Below are positions 16,162 through 25,515 of a stretch of 64,000 nt of DNA, one piece after another (the stretch's first letter is position 1; every line of letters starts with the position of its first letter). This DNA is from Pelolinea submarina (lineage in GTDB: Bacteria > Chloroflexota > Anaerolineae > Anaerolineales > Anaerolineaceae), in the NCBI RefSeq assembly GCF_003966975.1, contig NZ_AP018437.1, positions 1,550,001 through 1,614,000 on the forward strand, read 5' to 3'. Both the position numbers and the translations under genes were made by a program. The notes under the pieces are model-generated. The model did not search any database. It saw only the letters and a program-made list of their open reading frames with translations, and had not been told where the DNA came from.

Positions 16162-19100
16162 ATGACAAAAGAGATTTTGTTTGTGAAAAAAGTTTTGTCT
16201 GTGACTGTGGCAGTTATGATGCTGCTTTCATTAGTTGGTACTCCGGGAATTGCATTTGCGGATGATTCGCAACCGGATGAAGCGCCTACCGAAGAAATCC
16301 AGGCTGCTGAAGGTGAAACCGAGGAACCTGATGCGGAGGTAACAGAAGAGCCTACGGATGTCCCTACAGTCATTCCGACTGAAGAAATCCCCACGGAAGT
16401 TCCCGCCGCAACATTAACTCCCACTCAGACTCAGAAAGAGACTGCCACCACGGCAGCAACGGATAGTGAGCTGCTGGAAGAAACATTGACGCCTACTTTA
16501 ACACCCACCGAGGACGTTGTGGGCGCGCAGGGTTCCTTTGTTCCAACACCAATCAGACCCAGCGGCATTGTCTATACCACCAAACCGACTTTCGAATGGA
16601 CCAAGGTGGAAGGCGCAACCTATTACCATTTATACGTTTACAAAGTTGAATTGGGCGGTGTTGTAAAAATCTATCGAAAAACTTATAAAAGTTCGGTTTG
16701 TGGCAATTCGGTGTGTTCGGTGACACCCACTACATCGCTGGGATATCGGGATTATCAGTGGAAGGTGCGCGCGGATGTGGATGAGGAATGGCGCGATTTC
16801 AGCGAATATTCGTATTTCACCACGGCGGGAACCACGACAACCGCCAAAACACCCAGTTCTACTATCTACGCGGATACCCCAACTTTCTCCTGGGTTGAGA
16901 TTGAAGGCTCAACTCAGTATGAAATTTTGGTGTACAACTCCAAGGGAAAAGTCATTCACGAACAATACACATCCGATTTCACCTGTGAAGATGGGCTGTG
17001 CAGCGTTACTTCCAGCACGGCGTTGGACATGGGTAGTTATAAATGGCGTGTACGAGCCTTTTTCGGCAGCAAATGGCGCAGCTACAGCGATAAGAAAAGC
17101 TTTATCGTAGCCGGAGATATTGATTCCAATTTTGAGGATAATGCCAATTATTGGAGTCTGCTTTCAGGGGGAAAATGGTTCCTTGCTAACGGGAGCTACT
17201 ACACAGATGGAAAATCGAAAAAAATGACCAACCTTAAAAGCACTTACATCTATACGGATGTTGAAGTGCAGGGACGTGTCATGCGTGGAGGCGGATCAAA
17301 CGACAGTTCTTTCCCGGCGAATTATATCTGCGTGCGCATGAGTACACACCGTACCTCGCAATACTTATGGTACACGGGTTATGTTTTCGGGTATACCAAC
17401 GCCGGCAACTACAGCATTTTACGCATGGATTCAAACGGTACTGTAACCACCATCCAACCATGGACGGATACGGACGCGGTGAACCCGGACGGCTGGAATG
17501 ACCTGCGGGTTGTGGCGGAAGGAGAAGATTTTTCTTTCTATATTAATGACACCCTGGTAAACAGTTTCACGGATTCAAAATACAGCAAAGGATACGCTGG
17601 CTTTGAAATGTATAATCCGGGTTCAGGGCAGGAGCGTTTCTATATTGATTCGGCTGCCATTACAGTACTGGACGGTACCAGCGCGGGAAGTGTTTCATCA
17701 TCCGAGGCAGTCGATGCTGAGCAACAAGTACTCAATCAGAGTGCCCAGAGTGATGAAGAAATCGGTTCCATTCTTGGTTATTCTGAAACAGAAGATTTGA
17801 GCGCGGAGGCTACCGCCGCGGCGACTGCACAAGTTACTGAAACTGAGGAAAGTGACATTGAAGCAACCGCTACAGACGAGGAAAGCACAGAGGCCGTGGA
17901 AGAAACGCTTGATGCAACAGAGACTCCCACAGAAGAAACGAACCTTTCCGCTCAGGGCACTTCCGGCATCCCTACCTTGATCGATCCCAGCACCACGATA
18001 TATACCCGCAAACCAACCTTCAGCTGGAATGAGGTGGATGGAGCCAGTTCCTATTACTTGTATGTGTATTACTATAATTTTGGCGGGATTATTCGGGCCT
18101 ACCGGCTAGAGTATGGCGATGAGGTATGCAGCGAAGGGATTTGCAGTGTAACACCCTCCAAATCCCTTTCTTATCTGAAATATAAATGGCGTGTCCAGGC
18201 TTATGACGGTACGGATTGGAGTGATTTCAGCGATTACCAATACTTTGGAGTGGAAAAATTGGTACCCACCGCAAAAACGCCGAACAGTTTAATTTATACC
18301 AGCACACCCGATTTTACCTGGTCAGAAATTCTGAATGCGGATCAGTACAACATCGTGGTGTACAACGCTAAGAATAAAAAAGTACTCAATACCTATACAT
18401 CCGATTTCACCTGTTCGGATGGCATTTGCAGCCTGGCCAGCGAGGTGGCATTCAGCAGTGGTTCATATAAATGGCGTGTGCGCGCTTATCTGGATGAGAA
18501 TTGGTCCTCGTTTGGAGCTTACGAGAGTTTTACGGTGGCCAATGCAATCGATTCGGATTTTGAAAATAATAAAACCGGCTGGAGTCGTTTTAAGGGTGCC
18601 AATTGGAAGAATGCTTACGGGTATTACTATACAGACGGTCAGGCCAACCGTATGTCCAGCGCGAAGTACACCTATAAATACAGCGATTTCACTATTACGG
18701 CTCGGGTCAAACGTGCTGCGGGTACTGTTAGCAGCTCCTTCCCGGCCAGTTACCTGGCAGTCCGCATGGGCACTGATAAGACCTCGGAATTAATCTGGTA
18801 CACCGGATATATCTTTGGCTATACAAACGCGGGCACCTACAGCATCTGGCGCATGGGCTCGAGCGGCAGCAGCAGAGCTATCCAGCCCTGGACAACCACC
18901 GATACGATCAATAAAGATGATTGGAATGATTTGAAGGTGAAGGTGGAGGGGAGCACGTTCCAGTTCTATATCAACGATACGCTTGTAAATACCTTCACCG
19001 ATAACAAATATTCCTCCGGTTACGTGGGTTTTGAGATGTACCGCCCGGGCACCATGAGCAGCCGTTTTTATGTGGATTCGGTCACGCTGGATATTATTGA

Positions 19101-19224
19101 GGCTGAGTCGCTTTCAGCCGCCTCGCTGAATAGCGGACAGACGGTTAGCGCTCAGCAGCAACGGTGGAACCAGGAAGCCTGGGAGGACGCGGATGAAGAT
19201 TCGCTGGAGGGTTATACGGAGTAA
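16162..19224 (+). CDS. Large secreted modular protein, Ig-like and LamG-like domains (paralogue 2)
   Basis: 1020 residues with the same plan as the upstream gene: signal peptide (1-33), Thr/Glu/Pro linker (34-115), an Ig-Ig-LamG module at about 118-515, an acidic Thr/Glu/Ala-rich spacer (about 520-590) and a second module at about 592-985. Ig-like domains keep a Cys pair in the pattern DFTC...G-x-C-S (for example DFTCEDGLCS and DFTCSDGICS). The acidic spacer is longer than in paralogue 1 and repeats the composition of the N-terminal linker, as if a whole signal-less copy of the protein had been appended. A surface adhesion or glycan-binding role is inferred from the domains. No enzyme motif or anchor is visible. 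Confidence 0.9.
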   Translation: MTKEILFVKKVLSVTVAVMMLLSLVGTPGIAFADDSQPDEAPTEEIQAAEGETEEPDAEVTEEPTDVPTVIPTEEIPTEVPAATLTPTQTQKETATTAATDSELLEETLTPTLTPTEDVVGAQGSFVPTPIRPSGIVYTTKPTFEWTKVEGATYYHLYVYKVELGGVVKIYRKTYKSSVCGNSVCSVTPTTSLGYRDYQWKVRADVDEEWRDFSEYSYFTTAGTTTTAKTPSSTIYADTPTFSWVEIEGSTQYEILVYNSKGKVIHEQYTSDFTCEDGLCSVTSSTALDMGSYKWRVRAFFGSKWRSYSDKKSFIVAGDIDSNFEDNANYWSLLSGGKWFLANGSYYTDGKSKKMTNLKSTYIYTDVEVQGRVMRGGGSNDSSFPANYICVRMSTHRTSQYLWYTGYVFGYTNAGNYSILRMDSNGTVTTIQPWTDTDAVNPDGWNDLRVVAEGEDFSFYINDTLVNSFTDSKYSKGYAGFEMYNPGSGQERFYIDSAAITVLDGTSAGSVSSSEAVDAEQQVLNQSAQSDEEIGSILGYSETEDLSAEATAAATAQVTETEESDIEATATDEESTEAVEETLDATETPTEETNLSAQGTSGIPTLIDPSTTIYTRKPTFSWNEVDGASSYYLYVYYYNFGGIIRAYRLEYGDEVCSEGICSVTPSKSLSYLKYKWRVQAYDGTDWSDFSDYQYFGVEKLVPTAKTPNSLIYTSTPDFTWSEILNADQYNIVVYNAKNKKVLNTYTSDFTCSDGICSLASEVAFSSGSYKWRVRAYLDENWSSFGAYESFTVANAIDSDFENNKTGWSRFKGANWKNAYGYYYTDGQANRMSSAKYTYKYSDFTITARVKRAAGTVSSSFPASYLAVRMGTDKTSELIWYTGYIFGYTNAGTYSIWRMGSSGSSRAIQPWTTTDTINKDDWNDLKVKVEGSTFQFYINDTLVNTFTDNKYSSGYVGFEMYRPGTMSSRFYVDSVTLDIIEAESLSAASLNSGQTVSAQQQRWNQEAWEDADEDSLEGYTE

Positions 19225-19336
19225 GTTTAACTATAAAAGAATGTTTTATAGAAAACCCCTACCCCAACCCTCCCCCTTTCGGTTGTGTAAATACACACAA
19301 AAAGTTTATACGAAAAGGGGAGGGAGAAAAGGGGAT

Positions 19337-19364
19337 GGCGGAGCAGGGAGGCTCCGCCTTTTTT
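19337..19364 (+). terminator. Rho-independent terminator after paralogue 2
   Basis: GGCGGAGC (19337-19344) pairs with GCTCCGCC (19351-19358), followed by six T residues. Confidence 0.85.
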
Positions 19365-19606
19365 CATTAAATGTTGGCGGGGCTTGTCAAAGATAAAAGG
19401 GTTGGCGAGGAACATTCTAAGTAGAGATCCCCCTCCCGTGTCATCTTGAGGAACGTATTGACGAGAGATCTCAGCCGGAAGTCACTCTAGAAAGATTTTG
19501 GAGGAGAGTATCGCATCCTCTTTTTTTCGCCCGGTATTTAAACCACAGATGGACACGGATACACACAGATGGAAATAACCAATGTTAAACTGTGTTCATC
19601 TGTGGT

Positions 19607-19642
19607 AAAAAAAAAATAAGGCGGGACTTGATCAGTCCCGCC
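19607..19642 (-). terminator. Rho-independent terminator of nrdR-nrdJ
   Basis: GGCGGGACT pairs with AGTCCCGCC around a 5-base loop. On the minus strand the stem is followed by TTATTTTTTTTTT. It is 15 bases after the nrdJ stop. Confidence 0.9.
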
Positions 19643-19656
19643 CTGCGTTTACCTAA

Positions 19657-22302
19657 CTAACATTCGCTATAGCCGCAGCCATAACATTTGCGGCAGCCTT
19701 CTTCGTTGATCAGGGCCGCCTGGCCGCACTCGGGACATAGATCGCCGATGCGCATAGCATGCTGATCATGTTTAATGCCGTCCAACGGCAGCGGTTCACC
19801 GATGGGATCATTCTCTTCGCTCTGAAGCAGCTCACGCACACTGGGAGTGCCATCCTCGCCGTCGCGCGTGCCGCGGCCTTCAATGTACTCGGCCAGTACC
19901 TGGGCCACGCCGTCCGGCAGGGAACGCACGCGGTTGGGGCCAAAGCCCAGCGGGCGTCCGCCGCCTAAACCGGTAATCTGTCGCCAGACTTCCTGGATAC
20001 GCTGGGAGGGTTCGACCGGCGAGGACAAGCGCAGGATGTATGAAATTAAGCGCCCAATAGCTTCTGAATCGGCGGCTACATCCGATCCGGCCTTGGCGGT
20101 GTTGATGAACACCTCAAACGGCTGTGAGTCGCCGTTTTCGTTGATGGTCACAAAGGTCTTGCCGACCGGTGTTTCCACGCCGAATGTGTATCCCGGCAGG
20201 TAACGAGGGCGTGGTTTCTTGGTTTGCTGCCACAGCATGGGTTGGATGGCGTCGCTTTCCTTGATCCAAACCGGTATGGCTTCCGGCCCGCCAGGCTGTA
20301 CCATCTCACGGATTTCTTCCGCGCGGGTCGGCTGTTCACTGACCGATTTCTGAAGTACTTCCTGTTCACGCGAACCGGCCACGTAAACGGTAATGCCTTT
20401 ACAGTTGAGCTTCCAGGCCTGTAAATAAGCCGTGGCTACGTCTTCTTCACGTGCGTCGCTTTCAAAGTTGATGGTCTTGGAGATACTGTTATCCACAAAA
20501 GCCTGCAGCGCGGCTTGCATGCGCACGTGCTCTTCGGCTTGAATATCAGAGGAAACCACGAATATCCTGCGTACATCCTCAGGGATTTCAGAGATGTTCT
20601 GGCAAGTGCCCTCGCGCATGACTTGTTCAACGACCTTTTGGCGGGTGTCTTCGTCCAATCCGCTGTCAATCAGTGCCTTCTCGAAAGATGGTGAGGCGTA
20701 AGTCAGCGGCAGGTCAACACCATTGTCGTTCACGTGGCGCACGTAGGCCAGCGCAAAGACCGGTTCGCAACCGTACCCTTCGCAGCCGGCCACCGTACCG
20801 ATGGTGCCGGTGGGGGCGATGGTGGTTTGAGCGGCGTTGCGAATGCCGTGTTTGTGGATACCATCCACAATCTGCTGCCAGTCCAAGGCAGGACGACCGA
20901 AATCGCGCGTGTACTCGAATAAGGGGGTGGGCGGCTGCCAGCGCAGATTCTGCGGGTCATACAGGCTGCCCTGGATGGATTGGAAAGCGCCGCGTTCTTC
21001 TGCCAGGGCAATACTTTCCTGCATGGAATGGTAGCGTATAAATTCGATCATCTGGGAGGCGAATTCCTGCCCTTCGGGCGACCCATAGCGAATGCCGACA
21101 TGGAACATTAGATCCGCCAGGCCCATGATACCCAACCCTAAGCGGCGGGCGCGCATGGCGCTGGCCTTCAATTGCGGTACGGCCGGGACATACTGGTTGG
21201 CGTCCACCACGTCGTCCAGGAAGCGCGTAGCCAGGTGAACATCCTTTTCTATCGCATCCCAGTTGACCTTGCCCTCCGGCAAGCCATATAAGGAGAGGTT
21301 AACGGAACCCAGGCAGCAATTCTCATAAGGTCCCAACCACTGTTCACCGCAGGGGTTCGTGGATTGGAGTCTGTATAAGTGCGGCAACGGATTACCGCGG
21401 TTGGCTGCATCCAGGAAGAGCAGGCCGGGTTCGCCGTTGTGATGTGCCTGGCTGACGATGCGGTTGAACAGTTCGCGCGCATTGACTGTCTTGTAGGTCA
21501 CAATAGGAATACCGGCTGCTTCAGCGTCCTCCAGCGTTCCGTCAAACTCGCGATAAGCCGGGTGATGCACGTCCGGGAAGCGCAGCGGCCAGTCCTCATT
21601 TTCTTCCACCGCGTGCATGAAAGCGTCGGTGATGCCGACGGAAATATTGAAGTTGGTGATCTGGTTTTCGTTGGTCTTGCAGGTAATGAATTCTTCCACG
21701 TCCGGATGATCCACGCGCAGCACGGCCATATTGGCGCCGCGGCGGGTGCCGCCCTGGGCAATTTCACCGAAGGCATGGTCATAAACGCGCAGGAACCCAA
21801 TCGGGCCGGTAGCCTGGCCTGCGGAAGATTTAACCAATGAGCCGCTGGGGCGCAGGCTGGAGAAAGCAAAGCCGTTGCCGCCGCCGGTCTGTTGGATCAG
21901 CGCCGCGTCGCGCAGGGTCTGGAAGATGCCATCGGAGCGGCGGCCCATATCGTCTGATACAGGCAGCACAAAGCAAGCTGCCAGTTGTCCGAGGGGTGTG
22001 CCTGCTCCGGTAAAAGTAGGGGAATTGGGGAAGAAATGACGGGTGACCAGTAGATGATAGAACTCAACCGCGCGTTTCTTTACGTCTACACCCCAGGCTT
22101 TTTCGACCTTGGCAATGTGGTAAGCCACACGCCAAAACATTTCTTCAACAGTCTCGGTTAATTCTCCGTTATCGCCTTTACGGATGTATCGTCGGGATAA
22201 AACCTGGAAACTGTTTTCACTCAATTCAGCTTGAGGCAGCCCTTTTGGCATGGGTGGTGTGGGTAGCGTTTTTTTGTTGGTGTTTGGTTTGGTGTTGGGC
22301 AT
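19657..22302 (-). CDS. nrdJ: Adenosylcobalamin-dependent (class II) ribonucleoside-diphosphate reductase
   Basis: 881 residues. It reduces ribonucleotides to deoxyribonucleotides with a B12-generated thiyl radical, without oxygen dependence. NPCGEQ at 316-321 holds the radical Cys318; the likely redox pair is Cys110 and Cys329. The C-terminal tail carries CPECG...[12 protein letters not shown], the zinc-ribbon/redox tail typical of bacterial NrdJ. An N-terminal segment of about 30 residues is Pro/Lys-rich. The ATG at 22302 is three bases after the nrdR stop, so repressor and enzyme form one operon. The nearby deoxynucleoside kinase (9.8 kb) offers a salvage route to the same dNTP pool. Confidence 0.97.
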   Translation of the reverse strand: MPNTKPNTNKKTLPTPPMPKGLPQAELSENSFQVLSRRYIRKGDNGELTETVEEMFWRVAYHIAKVEKAWGVDVKKRAVEFYHLLVTRHFFPNSPTFTGAGTPLGQLAACFVLPVSDDMGRRSDGIFQTLRDAALIQQTGGGNGFAFSSLRPSGSLVKSSAGQATGPIGFLRVYDHAFGEIAQGGTRRGANMAVLRVDHPDVEEFITCKTNENQITNFNISVGITDAFMHAVEENEDWPLRFPDVHHPAYREFDGTLEDAEAAGIPIVTYKTVNARELFNRIVSQAHHNGEPGLLFLDAANRGNPLPHLYRLQSTNPCGEQWLGPYENCCLGSVNLSLYGLPEGKVNWDAIEKDVHLATRFLDDVVDANQYVPAVPQLKASAMRARRLGLGIMGLADLMFHVGIRYGSPEGQEFASQMIEFIRYHSMQESIALAEERGAFQSIQGSLYDPQNLRWQPPTPLFEYTRDFGRPALDWQQIVDGIHKHGIRNAAQTTIAPTGTIGTVAGCEGYGCEPVFALAYVRHVNDNGVDLPLTYASPSFEKALIDSGLDEDTRQKVVEQVMREGTCQNISEIPEDVRRIFVVSSDIQAEEHVRMQAALQAFVDNSISKTINFESDAREEDVATAYLQAWKLNCKGITVYVAGSREQEVLQKSVSEQPTRAEEIREMVQPGGPEAIPVWIKESDAIQPMLWQQTKKPRPRYLPGYTFGVETPVGKTFVTINENGDSQPFEVFINTAKAGSDVAADSEAIGRLISYILRLSSPVEPSQRIQEVWRQITGLGGGRPLGFGPNRVRSLPDGVAQVLAEYIEGRGTRDGEDGTPSVRELLQSEENDPIGEPLPLDGIKHDQHAMRIGDLCPECGQAALINEEGCRKCYGCGYSEC

Positions 22303-22305
22303 GCT

Positions 22306-22764
22306 TTATTCTCCTTTGACGACCAATAAACGGTTGATCTCGTCTAGAATGTCGTTTAAATTGTTGAGTGGTAAATATACAATGGCATAACGGATATAGG
22401 CAATTTGATCCATACTTTTTAACCCCTCGATCACCAGGTCGCCAATCAGACTGGAGGGGACTTCCAATTTATTCATCTGCTGCAATTTGGATTCGACTTC
22501 GCCGGCTAGGCGGTCAATCTCGGCCGCGGGGACAGGCCGTTTCGCACAAGAGATGCGGATGCCGCGGATTAATTTCTCACGGTCAAATTCCTCACGTGTA
22601 TTATCTTTTTTGATTATCATTGGTGTAGAACTGATAGCACGCTCGTAGGTGCTAAAACGGTAATTGCAGTCTTCGCATTCCCGACGCCTTCTTATGCCGC
22701 CATGCGAATCATGAGTAGTATCTATTACGCGGGTGTTTTCGCTTTGGCATTGCGGACATTGCAT
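22306..22764 (-). CDS. nrdR: Transcriptional repressor NrdR
   Basis: 152 residues. A zinc finger (CPQC at 3-6, CEDC at 30-33) is followed by an ATP-cone domain (about 49-139) that senses ATP/dATP. NrdR represses ribonucleotide reductase genes when dATP is high. The finger's RRRRECEDCNYRFSTYER stretch and the length match the family closely. It is cotranscribed with nrdJ, as often seen. The start at 22764 has AAGGAG upstream. A candidate operator lies about 90 bases upstream at 22849-22867. Confidence 0.97.
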   Translation of the reverse strand: MQCPQCQSENTRVIDTTHDSHGGIRRRRECEDCNYRFSTYERAISSTPMIIKKDNTREEFDREKLIRGIRISCAKRPVPAAEIDRLAGEVESKLQQMNKLEVPSSLIGDLVIEGLKSMDQIAYIRYAIVYLPLNNLNDILDEINRLLVVKGE

Positions 22765-22848
22765 GATAATCTCCTTTTAATTGTTAAATACATAGTACAA
22801 TTCAAACCCTTTTAGGCGGTGGAAGGGGGCTTTGAAACAGGAATGAAA

Positions 22849-22867
22849 ACCCCCATATATAGGGGGT
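22849..22867. promoter_or_regulatory. Palindrome upstream of nrdR, possible NrdR operator
   Basis: ACCCCC and GGGGGT flank an ATATATA core. NrdR boxes are 16-bp palindromes with an ATATAT-type centre, normally in pairs about three helical turns apart. No second copy is visible at that spacing, so the call is tentative; a simple hairpin is the alternative. Confidence 0.4.
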
Positions 22868-23005
22868 GGTGACTTTAGAATGCCTTTATGTGTGCATCAT
22901 TTTAGCATAGCAGGGGGATGGATACAAGTGTTTTCCAAACTCGAATCTTAAATAATACAAATCTTTAATATTTATATACAATGGATAGTTAATTATTAAT
23001 GCGTG

Positions 23006-23041
23006 GCGGGGTATGGGCAGGCAGAGTTACCCATACCCCGC
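23006..23041 (-). terminator. Hairpin terminator after ftsZ, end of dcw cluster
   Basis: A perfect 12-bp stem (GCGGGGTATGGG with CCCATACCCCGC) around a 12-base loop, 38 bases after the ftsZ stop. The following minus-strand sequence is only AT-rich, so the T tract is weak. Confidence 0.65.
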
Positions 23042-23078
23042 GTTTAAGGAGAAAAATTGGAGGGCTATAAATTCTTTT

Positions 23079-24221
23079 TTATTGATTTCGATTCCGCAAA
23101 AAGGCCGGAACTTCAATCTCGTCCGTGTTATAAATTTGCGTTCCAAAATCCGCCAAATTGCGGGTGGTCGCATTCTCCTCATTTTTATTAACATTTTTCG
23201 ATTCACTGCCGGACTGGTTCAGCGCCTGCGTGAAACGGGTGCGTGTTGAACGGGCATGTGCGCTGGAGGAATCAAATCCGGTCGCGATAACTGTGATGCG
23301 GATTTCTTCACCCATATCCGGGTTAATTACCGCACCGAAGATCAGGTTGACATCCGGGTGTGCTGTTTCTTTAATAATGGCTGCGGCTTCGTTGACTTCG
23401 AACAGACGCAGGTCGTTGCCGCCGGTTACGTTGAACAGGATGCCGCGCGCGCCGTCAATGGTGATATCTAACAGTTGGCTGGCAATAGCCATTTCGGCAG
23501 CTTTGCGGGCGCGATCCTCGCCGGAAGCGCGTCCAACCGCCATTAACGCTGCGCCGCCTTCGGACATAATGGTGCGCACATCGGCAAAATCCAGGTTGAT
23601 CAGGCCGGGTACAGTAATCAATTCGGAAATACCTTGAATACCCTGGCGCAGGACATCATCGGCTACTTTGAAGGATTCACTTAATGGAGCCCGTTTATCC
23701 ACAATTTGCAGCAGGCGGTCGTTGGGAATGACGATGAGCGTGTCAGCCTGTTTCTTCAAATTCTGGATGCCGGCTTCTGCGGATTGACTGCGGCGCGAGC
23801 CTTCAAAGTTGAAGGGCCGTGTGACCACGCCGATGGTCAGAGCGTTAATTTCTTTGGCAATCTGCGAAATAATGGGGGCCGCCCCGGTGCCCGTTCCACC
23901 GCCCATACCGGCGGTAACGAAGACCATATCGGCGCCCTTGAGCACGGCATATAGCTCTTCGGCCGATTCTTCCGCCGCGCGCTTGCCCATCTCCGGGTTG
24001 CCGCCCGCTCCCAGGCCGCGTGTGGACTTGTCGCCAATGCGCACCCGTGTGGGCGCGTTGGACAGGTTCAACGCCTGGCCGTCGGTGTTAACGGCGATGA
24101 ATTCGATACCTTGAATTCCTTCCGCGATCATACGATTGACCGCATTGCATCCGCCGCCTCCTACACCCACAACTTTGATGCGGGCAAAGGATTCTGATTG
24201 GTTCTGTTGATTGTTATCCAT
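23079..24221 (-). CDS. ftsZ: Cell division GTPase FtsZ
   Basis: 380 residues. FtsZ is the tubulin-like GTPase that forms the division ring. The tubulin signature GGGTGTG is at 107-113, [11 protein letters not shown] at 21-31 binds nucleotide, and the T7 loop NLDFADV is present. A variable linker rich in Asn and Glu precedes the conserved C-terminal peptide [11 protein letters not shown], which binds FtsA and other partners. The gene is the last of the dcw run, 59 bases after ftsA, and a hairpin terminator follows. Confidence 0.98.
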   Translation of the reverse strand: MDNNQQNQSESFARIKVVGVGGGGCNAVNRMIAEGIQGIEFIAVNTDGQALNLSNAPTRVRIGDKSTRGLGAGGNPEMGKRAAEESAEELYAVLKGADMVFVTAGMGGGTGTGAAPIISQIAKEINALTIGVVTRPFNFEGSRRSQSAEAGIQNLKKQADTLIVIPNDRLLQIVDKRAPLSESFKVADDVLRQGIQGISELITVPGLINLDFADVRTIMSEGGAALMAVGRASGEDRARKAAEMAIASQLLDITIDGARGILFNVTGGNDLRLFEVNEAAAIIKETAHPDVNLIFGAVINPDMGEEIRITVIATGFDSSSAHARSTRTRFTQALNQSGSESKNVNKNEENATTRNLADFGTQIYNTDEIEVPAFLRNRNQ

Positions 24222-24280
24222 TTTCTCCTCCGTTCTCTCTTATTGCAATAATCGTTCCAATAAATTTCTATGTTTATTGC

Positions 24281-25510
24281 CTACGGCAGCAGCCGGTTGG
24301 CAAAGTCCTTGATGCGATCCCACAGGTCGTTGGGTATGGGGGGTGTTTTCACGACCTTGGGCGTTAGCGCCTCATCAACCAGTAAGGCCCAATACAGCAG
24401 CCCTACACTGGTAGAGTAGGCGGGTGAATAAAGCTGGTCCACCAGACCCAGCAAGTTTTCCGGCTGCGAGATGCGCACCGGCAGCCCTAAAACATCCGAA
24501 GCTAAAGTGCGGATGCCCGGCAGCAGGCTGGAACCGCCGGTGAGCACCACTCCGGCGGGCAGCAGCCCATCGTAACCGGAGCGTTTGACTTCCTGCAGGA
24601 CAAAGCGGAAGATCTCTTCAGCGCGCGCTTCAATAATGAACGCCAGGTCCTTACGGTTCATTTGAATGGGGTTATCTGAACCGAACGAACGCACACTGAA
24701 CAGTTCTTCGCTGCCAACTTCATCCCGAATTGCATGACCATATTTTTTCTTTACTTCCTCCGCTTGTGTGAGCGATAAGCGCAGACCATGCGCAATGTCG
24801 GAGGTGATTAAGCTGCCGCCGACTGACAACACCATGGTGTGCCAGACATCGCCGTTGATATAAATTGCCAGATCCGTCGTACCGCCGCCGATATCACAGA
24901 CCATCACGCCTAATTGGCGCTCGGTTTCGGTCAGAATGACCTCGCCGGATGCCAGCGGGTTGAGCACAAATTGCAGCACCTGTACACCGGCTGCTTCGGT
25001 GGCCTTGCGGATGTTCTCGACGGTGGTTTCCGCGGCGGTGATGATATGCGCTTCCACATCCAGGCGGTAGCCGTGCATGCCCACTGGCTGGCTGATGCCG
25101 TCCTGGCCGTCCACGTTGAAGCCGCGCTGGATGACATGGATCACCTCGCGGTTATGCGGGATGGCCACCGATTGGGCGGCTTCCAGCGCGCGGTTGACAT
25201 CAGACTGGCGTACAATACCGCCGGTGACGCCGGCCGTACCGCGGCTGTTGATGGAAGAAACGTGCGAACCCGCCAGGCTCACCCAGGCGGAACGGATCTC
25301 GTACCCGGAAGAGCGCTGGGCTTTTTCGACGGACCGCGCGATGGCAATGGTGGCGTTCTCCAAATCCACCATCACACCGCGTTTCATGCCGCGCGAAGGT
25401 TCGATGCCCACGCCCATGATGCGCAGCTGGCCGTCTTCCTCTACACGTGCGACCAGGGTGCAGATCTTGGTGGTACCGATATCAATTCCGACAATCGTTT
25501 GATCTTCCAT
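24281..25510 (-). CDS. ftsA: Cell division protein FtsA
   Basis: 409 residues, actin-like ATPase that anchors FtsZ to the membrane. Phosphate motif 1 GIDIGTTK is at 8-15 and a second motif VCDIGGGTTDLAIY near residue 204; VVLTGGSSLLPG near residue 325 is the adenosine motif. The C-terminus DRIKDFANRLLP fits the amphipathic membrane-targeting helix. It starts five bases after the ftsQ stop. Confidence 0.97.
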   Translation of the reverse strand: MEDQTIVGIDIGTTKICTLVARVEEDGQLRIMGVGIEPSRGMKRGVMVDLENATIAIARSVEKAQRSSGYEIRSAWVSLAGSHVSSINSRGTAGVTGGIVRQSDVNRALEAAQSVAIPHNREVIHVIQRGFNVDGQDGISQPVGMHGYRLDVEAHIITAAETTVENIRKATEAAGVQVLQFVLNPLASGEVILTETERQLGVMVCDIGGGTTDLAIYINGDVWHTMVLSVGGSLITSDIAHGLRLSLTQAEEVKKKYGHAIRDEVGSEELFSVRSFGSDNPIQMNRKDLAFIIEARAEEIFRFVLQEVKRSGYDGLLPAGVVLTGGSSLLPGIRTLASDVLGLPVRISQPENLLGLVDQLYSPAYSTSVGLLYWALLVDEALTPKVVKTPPIPNDLWDRIKDFANRLLP

Positions 25511-25515
25511 ATTTA

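Larger units (their letters stand above)
12762..19224 (+). repeat. Four-fold duplicated Ig-Ig-LamG coding module across two tandem genes
   Basis: Each gene encodes two copies of the module, giving eight Ig-like starts (for example YTNTPTFTW, YTTKPTFEW, YADTPTFSW, YTRKPTFSW) and four LamG-like cores (WYTGYIFGYT, WYSGYLFGYT, WYTGYVFGYT, WYTGYIFGYT). The conserved order shows an internal duplication and a gene duplication. Divergence is well beyond a recent event. Confidence 0.85.
19225..19656. repeat. Gene-free stretch of three dispersed-type intergenic repeats
   Basis: Three elements lie in a row. At 19256-19334 a CCCCTACCCCAACCC-type run is inverted against GGGGAGGGAGAAAAGGGG. At 19438-19472 there is a GTCATcTTGAGGAaCG...ACGA-type unit ending in GATCTC. 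At 19542-19606 ACCACAGATG is inverted against CATCTGTGGT. From general knowledge all three resemble short repeats often scattered between genes of Chloroflexota and other bacteria; copy number cannot be seen in this window. Confidence 0.6.
22765..23078. other. 314-bp region between ftsZ and nrdR
   Basis: Apart from the palindrome at 22849-22867 and the ftsZ hairpin at 23006-23041, it is AT-rich sequence that should hold the nrdR promoter. No B12 riboswitch hallmarks were seen although the enzyme is B12-dependent. Confidence 0.5.

Noticed and set aside
22765..23005. B12 riboswitch ahead of the B12-dependent reductase
   Set aside because: No B12-box-like GCCACTG sequence or suitable long fold was seen, and the space is short.
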